DNA of 64,000 bases from the NCBI GenBank assembly GCA_900319235.1, contig ONNR01000005.1, positions 62,001-126,000 on the forward strand, written 5' to 3'. Numbering within the stretch: position 1 is the first letter of the stretch; every line of letters begins with the position of its first letter. The stretch comes from an uncultured Prevotellaceae bacterium. GTDB lineage: Bacteria > Bacteroidota > Bacteroidia > Bacteroidales > UBA3663. The translations under genes and the position numbers were made by a program. The notes beneath the pieces were generated by a model. The model worked only from the letters and a program-made list of their open reading frames with translations, searched no databases and was not told the origin of the DNA. This document shows positions 1 through 6,594 of this stretch, one piece after another.

Positions 1-218
1 CCGAAGCGGTTTTGCAGGATGTCGAGGTAGTCGGTGCGCAGTTGGTCGATGGTGATGCCGATGATGAGTCGCGGCATCGTCTGGTTTTCACTACTGCTCA
101 CACTGGCAGCAGGGTAGCGCTGGTCAGCAGCAACTACATAGGCTGGCAGCGCTTGGAGCGCCGTCAGCAGCAGGGCCAGTTGGGCAAGTGTCTGTATCTC
201 TGTCTTATGGGAATTCAT
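1..218 (-). CDS. Alkaline phosphatase family protein, N-terminal part (runs off the window)
   Basis: Reading leftward from an ATG at 216-218, the frame stays open to the window edge, giving about 72 residues. It begins with a signal-peptide-like segment (LALLLTALQALPAYVVAA) and then has RLIIGITIDQLRTDYLDIL, the first strand and metal-site region typical of PafA-type secreted alkaline phosphatases. Such enzymes release phosphate from phosphomonoesters in the periplasm. The catalytic Thr/Ser and the other metal ligands lie outside the window. The start follows a 9-bp tandem repeat and sits 43 bases after the stop of the DUF4105 gene, so the two are probably co-transcribed. The family call rests only on this short N-terminal match. 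Confidence 0.7.
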   Translation of the reverse strand, partial: MNSHKTEIQTLAQLALLLTALQALPAYVVAADQRYPAASVSSSENQTMPRLIIGITIDQLRTDYLDILQNRF

Positions 219-220
219 TT

Positions 221-274
221 ACCTTTCGAACCTTTCGAACCTTTCAAACTTCTCGAACCTCTCAGAACCTTGAG
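221..274 (-). repeat. 9-bp tandem repeat in the leader of the phosphatase gene
   Basis: Six units of exactly 9 bp (ACCTTTCGA and variants) fill the gap directly upstream of the phosphatase start and overlap the last codons of the DUF4105 gene. On the reverse strand the unit reads as a variant of AAAGGTTCG, the same 9-mer that recurs in frame inside the CDP-alcohol phosphotransferase gene at 4311-4364. Confidence 0.85.
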
Positions 275-1506
275 CGAAGCGAACTGTCAAACCTCATGTA
301 GCTGCGGAGCAACAGGGTCGCCAACAGCAGAAGGAAGGCGGGAGGACAATATTGTCCGATGATCCAATCGAGGATCACATATGCGATAATCAGTGCAAAT
401 GTTATGCCAAAATAGATGCTGCACCATTTCTTCAAGCCATTGAACCAGATGAGAACTGCCATAATGATATGCGTCGGCAGGAGCCAGAAGCAGTTCAGGT
501 TGCTGTCAACGGCTGGATGTAGCGAGAAGAAATTCAGGAACCACACGATGCATCCTGCCAAGCCGGCAGCCAGGAGCAGCAAGGTGTCAAAGGTGTTTGC
601 CAGCACGGGCACTTTGAAGGGTCGTCTCTTCTGCTCGGCATCTTTCTTCTTGTGCCATTCCCATGCCGAAATGACGAGGGCGACGAGGAGCACTATGCCA
701 AAGACGGTGTTCGGAGCAATGCGGTCGGGAGCTGCAATCTTGGCTGCAATGTCGGGCCGCATGGTAAGCAGCGTATCGCTTTCGGTCACAAAAGGCACAT
801 GCCAACGGTTTGAGGCTGTGGACTTCTCGACCTTGGCATTGCTCACGGCCAGACTCAGGTAATCGGGCAGGAACATCTGCTCCTCGAACCAGGCTCGCTG
901 GTCGGAACGAGCGGCTACGGCCAAAGCGATGCCGAAGTCGAGCCAGTTGTTGCGGTGAGTCTTTTCCTGCACCATCTGGCGCAAAGTGATGTCCTTCACC
1001 CACGCTGTGTCGTAACGTAGTGTATTGCCCACCGAAGCGTTGATGAGGTGATAGGGTCGGGTGGCGCAGTTGTCGAAGAAATAGGAATAGCGATAGGTGC
1101 GGTTCTCGGGCAGGTAGTTGATGAGGAGTCTTTGCAGCATGTCCTTTGCCTGTGCCGAGTCGAGGCGCAGCCATTGCTCGGTCATACCCAGTCCGCGCTG
1201 TCGGTATTCCTCGATGAAGCTTTGTGTATAGACAGCCCCCAGCTGGTAGTCGGTCTCGCCTTTGACGAAGCGATAGATGAAGTGGGGGGTATTAAACGAA
1301 AAAACTCCGTAGTGGAAGGTGACGTCCATCTGCGGATTGCGCTGATCCTGGACACGCAAACCAGTATGCCCGAAGCGTTCGTACGCATCGGGTCCGGGGG
1401 AACAGGTCAGCAAACTGATGCGCAGCGAGTCGGAGAAATCTTTTTGCGCACGCGCGGGTAAAAAATAAGTCAGCGCCAGTAACGCTGCTACGAGAAGTTG
1501 CTTCAT
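262..1506 (-). CDS. DUF4105 (Lnb N-terminal) membrane protein
   Basis: About 414 residues from the ATG at 1504-1506, which begins a clear signal peptide ending at PARA; an ATG three codons upstream is possible. The region after it (LLTCSPGPDAYERFGHTGLRV, then FFDNCATRPYHLI) matches the DUF4105 periplasmic domain also seen at the N-terminus of lacto-N-biosidase-associated proteins. Cys, His and Asn are conserved as in papain-like folds. The last 150 residues contain about five hydrophobic membrane segments. The family is common in Bacteroidota and its substrate is not known. It lies upstream of the PafA-like gene and probably shares its transcript. Confidence 0.8.
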   Translation of the reverse strand: MKQLLVAALLALTYFLPARAQKDFSDSLRISLLTCSPGPDAYERFGHTGLRVQDQRNPQMDVTFHYGVFSFNTPHFIYRFVKGETDYQLGAVYTQSFIEEYRQRGLGMTEQWLRLDSAQAKDMLQRLLINYLPENRTYRYSYFFDNCATRPYHLINASVGNTLRYDTAWVKDITLRQMVQEKTHRNNWLDFGIALAVAARSDQRAWFEEQMFLPDYLSLAVSNAKVEKSTASNRWHVPFVTESDTLLTMRPDIAAKIAAPDRIAPNTVFGIVLLVALVISAWEWHKKKDAEQKRRPFKVPVLANTFDTLLLLAAGLAGCIVWFLNFFSLHPAVDSNLNCFWLLPTHIIMAVLIWFNGLKKWCSIYFGITFALIIAYVILDWIIGQYCPPAFLLLLATLLLRSYMRFDSSLRSRF

Positions 1507-1594
1507 AGACCACATAACAAGACATCCACGTGCGTAGGTGTGCCCATGGATGCCTCATTTCAAATGGGGAATGGTGATTAAAAGGTAAAAGGGG

Positions 1595-1771
1595 TTACTC
1601 CTTGGCCTTCTCCACCGATGCTTTACGGAACTCCTTCAGGAGATTGATGAGTTCGAGGGCGTTCTTGCGGGCACGGAGGCCGGCAGCCTTGTTGCCCTTT
1701 ACAGCCTGTGCAGAAGCGTCAGCAGCGAAAGCGGCTGAAAGTTCATTGATTTTCTGAACCAATTCTTCCAT
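1595..1771 (-). CDS. Histone H1-like (Hc1 family) small basic protein
   Basis: A 58-residue protein beginning MEELVQKINELSAAFAADAS and ending LLKEFRKASVEKAKE. It is helical, rich in Ala, Lys and Arg, and matches the short Hc1/histone H1-like proteins found in nearly all Bacteroidales. These are presumed to bind DNA as nucleoid proteins. A TAAATTTG box at 1841-1848 (reverse strand) lies about 70 bases upstream, so it has its own promoter. Confidence 0.85.
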   Translation of the reverse strand: MEELVQKINELSAAFAADASAQAVKGNKAAGLRARKNALELINLLKEFRKASVEKAKE

Positions 1772-1840
1772 AGTGTTAATTAAAAATTATTAGTGTTTAT
1801 GTTGCGTCTTATTTTGGGAAAAACCCGGTCTTTGACGTTG

Positions 1841-1848
1841 CAAATTTA
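1841..1848 (-). promoter_or_regulatory. -7 box of the Hc1-like gene
   Basis: Reverse-strand TAAATTTG matches the Bacteroidota -7 consensus TAnnTTTG, about 70 bases upstream of the start. Confidence 0.55.
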
Positions 1849-1975
1849 ATAAGAATATTCGATAACTCACAAACTTTTCGCGAAAAAATTGTACTTTTGT
1901 TGCATTTTTTTATAGTTTTAGGCTTTTTTTATACTTTTTAAGGTTCAAAAAGGTCCAATTTAACAAAAAAAAGAC

Positions 1976-1983
1976 TACCTTTG
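1976..1983 (+). promoter_or_regulatory. -7 box of the nucleotidyltransferase/lipid operon
   Basis: TACCTTTG matches TAnnTTTG and lies 28 bases upstream of the ATG at 2012. The DNA upstream is very AT-rich and contains no coding signal. Confidence 0.6.
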
Positions 1984-2011
1984 CCGCGGAATTCTTTAAA
2001 AAGACAATAGG

Positions 2012-3637
2012 ATGCATTACGCTATCATAGCGGCCGGAGAGGGCTCGCGCCTTCGCGATGAAGGAATCCTCTTACCTAAACCATTGGTCCCTCTAGCAGG
2101 GAAGGCTATGGTGGATAGGCTGATGGATGTCATGCTGCATTGCGGCGCCGAAAGCATCTCGGTGATCTGCAATTCTCAGATGCCTGAGGTGCATCAGCAC
2201 CTGCTGGCCTACCGTGACAGTCATCCCGACCTTGCGATGAATCTCATTGTCGAAACTACACCGAGTTCCATGCACAGCCTTGCACGTCTGTCTGCTGTCA
2301 TTCCTGAGGGCAAGGTCTGTGTGACTACCGTCGATACCATCTTCCACGAGCGGGAGTTTGCCGCCTATATTCAGGCTTTCGAACAGTGCCAGGGTGGCCT
2401 CTTCGCCGTCACTCCCTTTGTCGATGACGAGCGGCCCCTTTGGGTGGCTTGCTCCAAGGAGGCAGGGACAACATTTGGCGGACGCGTCTGTCCCTTGATT
2501 CATGGATTCTTCGACGACGAGGCCCAGATGGCCGACGATGTGTGGCACTTCGTCAGCGGTGGCATCTATGGCCTCGAAACTTCTACGGCCTGGCCTGTGT
2601 TGCACCAATGCCTGGCCGAGGGTCAGAGCAGGATGCGCAATTTCCAGCGTGCGCTGGTTCGTGCCAACGTTCCTCTGTCGGCCTACGTCTTTGGCAAGGT
2701 GATGGATATCGACCACGCCTCCGACCTCAGGAAGGCTGAGGCCTGGCTCGACGAGTCGCTCAAGACTCGCTCGATCCTTGCCGTCCACCGTGCACCTGAA
2801 TTCTCACCCAATCTGGCAGTGAGCGATGCCGCCATCCTCCAACTTGTGGCAGCTAAGCTCGAGGAGGAAGGTTGCCGTGTCGATGAAGTGGATGAAGATA
2901 CGTTCGATCGCATGAGTGACGACGAGCTGCGTTCCTACGAACTTGTTGTCCACATGATGCGCCGTATGTCATCGCTCCTCAAACTGCAGCGTCTTGGCTT
3001 GGCAGCTGTCAATGCACCACAGGCTGTGCTCACGGTGGCCAAAAGTCGTGAGATGACGCTCGAACTGCTACAGCAGGCGGGCATCGCCGTGCCTCAATGG
3101 TGGGCCTACGAGGCGTCTGAAGACCAGATGTTCCAATGTGAACCTGAGCTCCAGCAGCTTTTGCCCGGATGGGTGAAGGTGATGCGTGAAGGAGGCACAC
3201 GCCACGACGATGTGACGTGGGTCGAGACGCCTCTCGAGGCCGATACGCGAGTGATGGAGCTTGTCGCACAGCGTGTGCCCGATATCGTGGTGACTCGTCA
3301 CATCGAGGGCGACCTGCTCAAGGTCTATGCTGTGATGCCCGACTTTGTGTATGCGTTCTATCCACAGGAGATGAACTACACCAAGTTCGGCACAGCCGAG
3401 CAGCACAACACAGCCTTGGCGCATATCAAATATCGTGAAGAGGACCTGCGTGCCATTGCCTGGGGCATTGCCCGGACCTTTGGTATCGAGATCTTTGGTT
3501 TTGATGTCATCGTCGAGCCCGATGGACATATCGTGGTGATCGACGTCAACGATTGGCCCAGTTTCTCGGCCTATCGTCAGAAAGGGGCTTCTGCCATCGC
3601 TGCGCTGATTATCGATTCATTGGACAAAATAGAGTAA
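2012..3637 (+). CDS. Nucleotidyltransferase fused to an ATP-grasp domain
   Basis: 541 residues with two catalytic domains. Residues 1 to about 245 form a nucleotidyltransferase domain: AIIAAGEGSRL is the nucleotide loop, PKPLVPLAGK follows, and FVSGGIYGL is typical of sugar-phosphate or polyol-phosphate activating enzymes. From about residue 255 the protein looks like an ATP-grasp ligase/kinase: GWVKVMREGGTRHDD, VVTRHIEGDLLKVY, and a metal-binding end FGFDVIVEPDGH with IDVNDWPSF near residue 513. The last motif resembles RimK-like enzymes and inositol-polyphosphate kinases. It is the first gene of an operon with a CDP-alcohol phosphotransferase 1 base downstream. A role making an activated NDP-headgroup for a phospholipid is inferred; the substrate is unknown. 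Confidence 0.75.
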   Translation: MHYAIIAAGEGSRLRDEGILLPKPLVPLAGKAMVDRLMDVMLHCGAESISVICNSQMPEVHQHLLAYRDSHPDLAMNLIVETTPSSMHSLARLSAVIPEGKVCVTTVDTIFHEREFAAYIQAFEQCQGGLFAVTPFVDDERPLWVACSKEAGTTFGGRVCPLIHGFFDDEAQMADDVWHFVSGGIYGLETSTAWPVLHQCLAEGQSRMRNFQRALVRANVPLSAYVFGKVMDIDHASDLRKAEAWLDESLKTRSILAVHRAPEFSPNLAVSDAAILQLVAAKLEEEGCRVDEVDEDTFDRMSDDELRSYELVVHMMRRMSSLLKLQRLGLAAVNAPQAVLTVAKSREMTLELLQQAGIAVPQWWAYEASEDQMFQCEPELQQLLPGWVKVMREGGTRHDDVTWVETPLEADTRVMELVAQRVPDIVVTRHIEGDLLKVYAVMPDFVYAFYPQEMNYTKFGTAEQHNTALAHIKYREEDLRAIAWGIARTFGIEIFGFDVIVEPDGHIVVIDVNDWPSFSAYRQKGASAIAALIIDSLDKIE

Positions 3638-3638
3638 G

Positions 3639-4598
3639 ATGACCGAAGCGGACAAGATACAGTATCGGGCAAGCCTCAAGCATCCCGATGTCGAAGAACC
3701 CATCGACCTGTGGTTCTATCGTCCCGTGGGCTTCCGCGTGGCGCTTCTCGGCCGCCGTTTCGGCTGGACACCCAACCAGATTACCATCGCAAGTATCTTC
3801 CTTGGCGTTGGTTGTGGCATCCTTTGCTACCCGCAGGACCTTTGGCTCAACCTTCTGGCCATTGTTCTGCTCATCCTCGCCGACATCGGCGACTCGGCCG
3901 ACGGACAACTGGCACGTCTCACCCATCAGTACAGCCAGTTGGGACGCATCCTCGATGGTGCAGCGGGCGACTTCTGGTTCGCGGCCATCTATATCGCAAT
4001 TGCCCTTCGGCTCACACCCGAATGGGGAATCTGGTGCTGGGTGATGGCCATCGTTACCGGCATTTGCCACGCTCAGCAGGCTGCCATGGCCGACTATTAC
4101 CGACAGTTCCACCTGTTTTGCGTCAATGGCAAGCAGGGCTCCGAACTCGACGATGCAGGCGACGTGGCACGACAGTATGCAGAGACGAAGTTCTCTGCCG
4201 ACCCCGTCCTCAAGGTTTTCCTCTGGTTCTATCGCAACTACACGAAAGGGCAGGAGAGGCTGACTCCTCAGTTCCAGAAGCTGAGGAGGAGGTTGAGAGA
4301 GGAGGCTTTGAAAGGTTCGAAGGGTTCGAAAGGTTCGAAAGGTTCGAAGGGTTCGAAAGGTGAAGAGAGGGGTGAAGAAGGGTTTTGGCAAAGCCTGAGG
4401 CAGCAATCCCTGCCGCTGATGCCCATTGCCAATGCGCTGACATTCAACTGCCGCGCCATCACCCTGTTCATCGCGCTGATGTTCGGTATGCCTTGGCTCT
4501 ATTGGGCTGCCGAACTGACCATCTTCAATGTCCTCTGCATCTACATGGTATGCAGGCACGAGGCAATGTGCCGCAAGGCCTTACTTCGACTTAATTGA
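3639..4598 (+). CDS. CDP-alcohol phosphatidyltransferase family protein
   Basis: 319 residues. The family signature is present from about residue 85 as DSADGQLAR, eight residues, GRILDGAAGD. The usual motif is DxxDGxxARx8GxxxDxxxD; here the last Asp appears one position later (D-G-A-A-G-D). Hydrophobic segments precede and follow the motif. These enzymes transfer an alcohol phosphate from a CDP-alcohol within the inner membrane. Residues 225 to about 240 are a Lys-Gly-Ser tandem repeat encoded by a 9-bp repeat, in a charged loop before the last two membrane segments. It starts 1 base after the nucleotidyltransferase fusion and overlaps or abuts the next gene, so it belongs to the same operon. 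Confidence 0.8.
   Translation: MTEADKIQYRASLKHPDVEEPIDLWFYRPVGFRVALLGRRFGWTPNQITIASIFLGVGCGILCYPQDLWLNLLAIVLLILADIGDSADGQLARLTHQYSQLGRILDGAAGDFWFAAIYIAIALRLTPEWGIWCWVMAIVTGICHAQQAAMADYYRQFHLFCVNGKQGSELDDAGDVARQYAETKFSADPVLKVFLWFYRNYTKGQERLTPQFQKLRRRLREEALKGSKGSKGSKGSKGSKGEERGEEGFWQSLRQQSLPLMPIANALTFNCRAITLFIALMFGMPWLYWAAELTIFNVLCIYMVCRHEAMCRKALLRLN
4311..4364 (+). repeat. In-frame 9-bp tandem repeat encoding (Lys-Gly-Ser)n
   Basis: Five units of AAAGGTTCG / AAGGGTTCG plus a partial sixth lie in the coding frame. Gain or loss of a unit adds or removes three residues without a frameshift. Synonymous AAA/AAG differences between units show the copies are not all very recent. Confidence 0.9.
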
Positions 4599-4609
4599 CG
4601 ACACGGGAG

Positions 4610-5551
4610 ATGAAGGCTCGCACTAAACCTCTGCTCAAGGCAGCCATCTTCGTCATCTGCTGTCTCCTGCTGGGCTATATGGTATGGAAGGCAGGTCCTA
4701 TGCAGCTTTGGCATACGCTCTGTTCCATGCCGGGCACCATTGCTATCTGTATCCTTGTCTGGGCAGTGGGATATCTGCTCAATGCGGCGGCATTCCGCCA
4801 TGTCTTGATCGGCACAGGCACCCGTCTCGGTTATCTTGAGACGCTCGGTGTCACCATTTCGGGCTATGCGCTCAACTACATCACACCCTTCGGACTCCTT
4901 GGAGGAGAACCTTATCGGGTGTGGGTGCTCAAGCGAACGATGGGTATCGAACGGGCCACACAAGGTGTCGTGCTCTATTCGATGATGCACATCGCCTCGC
5001 ATTTCCTCTTCTGGATCCTGGCTGCCTTCGTGGCGCTGGCCACAGCCACCATCTCGCGTGGACAGGATCGTATCGGATGGGACGAGACGCTTTGGGTCGC
5101 AGGTTTGATGTTCGTATGTGCCATGTTGCTGTTCCTGTTCTGGCGGCTTTACCGCCGGGGCATTGCGCTGAAGTTCATGCGCCGTTGGGTCAACTGGTCA
5201 TTGCTCGACCCATCGCTCCTTCCCTCGGGCCGATTCATTCGTGCCCTGTTGCTCGAACTGTCGAGCCGTCTTGTCAACGTCATTGAATATTGGCTTGTGA
5301 TGCAGGCCCTTGGTTATTCGTCATTCGGATATGCCGATGCCCTGCTCGTTGTAGCCTTCTGTTCACTGTTCGCTAATATCCTGTTCTTTTCGCCCATGCA
5401 GATCGGAACACGCGAAGGCGGTATTCTCCTCGCACTCCAATATCTGCTCACCGGCCAACTGCTGCCTGTGGCGCTCACCATCAGTTTCGCCACGCGCATC
5501 CGCGAGTTCTTCTGGATAGCGGTCGGGTTGGCCATCATGAAACGCAAGTAA
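4610..5551 (+). CDS. Lysylphosphatidylglycerol synthase TM-region (UPF0104) membrane protein
   Basis: About 313 residues, nearly all hydrophobic, with roughly eight membrane segments. The run ALNYITPFGLLGGEPYRVWVL and, near the end, FSPMQIGTREGGILLAL are the characteristic conserved loops of the AglD/MprF-flippase-like family. Members move or present lipids across the inner membrane. The ATG at 4610 is preferred; a TTG at 4595 in the same frame would overlap the stop of the upstream gene. Position in the operon suggests it flips the product of the CDP-alcohol phosphotransferase, which is inference. Confidence 0.75.
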   Translation: MKARTKPLLKAAIFVICCLLLGYMVWKAGPMQLWHTLCSMPGTIAICILVWAVGYLLNAAAFRHVLIGTGTRLGYLETLGVTISGYALNYITPFGLLGGEPYRVWVLKRTMGIERATQGVVLYSMMHIASHFLFWILAAFVALATATISRGQDRIGWDETLWVAGLMFVCAMLLFLFWRLYRRGIALKFMRRWVNWSLLDPSLLPSGRFIRALLLELSSRLVNVIEYWLVMQALGYSSFGYADALLVVAFCSLFANILFFSPMQIGTREGGILLALQYLLTGQLLPVALTISFATRIREFFWIAVGLAIMKRK

Positions 5552-5570
5552 TAAAAATATAATATAATAT

Positions 5571-6344
5571 ATGAAGGGTTTAATCTTTGATTACGGTGCC
5601 ACCATTGATAGCGGAGGGCGGCACTGGTCTGAGGTCATCTGGGAGGGCTATTGTCAGGTGTCTCTTCCTGTCACCAAGGATCATTTCCGCGAGGCTTACA
5701 TCTATGCCGAGCGATATGTACAGTTCACACCCGTCATCCAGTCCAGTTATAACTTCTTCGAACTGATGCAGGCGCGTATCGGCATTCAGATTGATTACCT
5801 GATTAACCTGGGTCTGCTCAACGAGGACATCCTCCAGGCTGCGCTAAAGATCTTCAGCGAAGGCGAGGTGCCCATCATCGACAACATGCACGACCTTGCC
5901 CAGCACTTTGTCGACATCATCGCAGGCTATTGCTACGACTATGCGCGGCGCTGCACGCTCGACAACATCCCCTTGCTCGAAAAACTTTCCGACTGTTACG
6001 AGATTGCACTGGTGTCCAACTTCTATGGCAACCTGGCGTCGGTCATCCAGGATTTTGGTCTGAGCCGTTGTTTCCGTGTCGTCATCGATTCGGCGGTGGT
6101 AGGTGTTCGCAAGCCCGATCCCGAAATCTTCCAGCTTGCCATCGACAAGCTTCACCTCGACCCGAAGGACATCACCGTCATCGGTGACAGTTACAAGAAG
6201 GACATCGAGCCTGCACGCGAATTGGGCTGCAATGCCATCTGGCTCCGTGGCTCCAGTTGGGACAATTCCGACAGTGCCATCGAATATGAACCCACTGTCA
6301 CCTCCCTGCTCCAACTCTTCGACATGCTTCAGAAGAATGCCTGA
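5571..6344 (+). CDS. HAD-superfamily hydrolase
   Basis: 257 residues. Motif I is atypical: LIFDYGATIDSGG has DYG where the usual sequence is DxDGT, so the first Asp is kept and the second is replaced by Gly. Motif II appears as ALVSNF, and motifs III/IV as RKPDPEIFQLAI and VIGDSYKKDIEPA. The last is typical of HAD phosphatases with a C1 cap. Loss of the second motif-I Asp, the usual general acid, may mean altered chemistry. The gene is last in the operon, 19 bases after the membrane protein, so removal of a phosphate from the lipid headgroup is a plausible role. Confidence 0.75.
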   Translation: MKGLIFDYGATIDSGGRHWSEVIWEGYCQVSLPVTKDHFREAYIYAERYVQFTPVIQSSYNFFELMQARIGIQIDYLINLGLLNEDILQAALKIFSEGEVPIIDNMHDLAQHFVDIIAGYCYDYARRCTLDNIPLLEKLSDCYEIALVSNFYGNLASVIQDFGLSRCFRVVIDSAVVGVRKPDPEIFQLAIDKLHLDPKDITVIGDSYKKDIEPARELGCNAIWLRGSSWDNSDSAIEYEPTVTSLLQLFDMLQKNA

Positions 6345-6363
6345 TAATGATCAGTCAACGAGA

Positions 6364-6397
6364 GAATATGTCCGCGCTATTTAGCACGGACATATTC
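6364..6397 (+). terminator. Stem-loop terminator after the HAD gene
   Basis: An 11-bp perfect stem (GAATATGTCCG with CGGACATATTC) closes a loop of about 12 bases and ends 53 bases after the HAD stop. The downstream T content is modest (GTCTTTATC). Confidence 0.7.
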
Positions 6398-6485
6398 GTC
6401 TTTATCTCCGACCACCCCTATCCCTCCGAATACCCAAAAGTAGGTATTTTTCCGAAAAATAGCACCAAGTTATTGAAAAATAACT

Positions 6486-6493
6486 TATCTTTG
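6486..6493 (+). promoter_or_regulatory. -7 box of feoAB
   Basis: TATCTTTG followed by GC, the common Bacteroidota form, lies 101 bases before the ATG. The intervening leader carries the 7-bp repeat. No obvious Fur box was recognised by eye. Confidence 0.65.
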
Positions 6494-6533
6494 CAGCGTT
6501 AATTTATAAAAGCACATACGAAATAATTAACAG

Positions 6534-6589
6534 TTAATTGTTAATTATTAATTGTTAACTGTTAATTGTTAATTATTAATTGTTAATTG
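6534..6589 (+). repeat. 7-bp tandem repeat in the feoAB leader
   Basis: Eight consecutive 7-mers (TTAATTG, TTAATTA or TTAACTG) end 5 bases before the ATG. The same 7-mer series occurs in leaders at 30166-30196 (reverse strand), 32014-32049 and 50824-50873. Confidence 0.9.
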
Positions 6590-6594
6590 ATTAT

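Noticed and set aside
12..362. 116-codon forward frame at the window start
   Set aside because: It overlaps the PafA-like gene and DUF4105 gene on the other strand, both with signal peptides and family motifs.
4311..4364. tRNA T-loop-like GGTTCGAA
   Set aside because: The match is part of the 9-bp in-frame repeat; no acceptor or anticodon stem is present.
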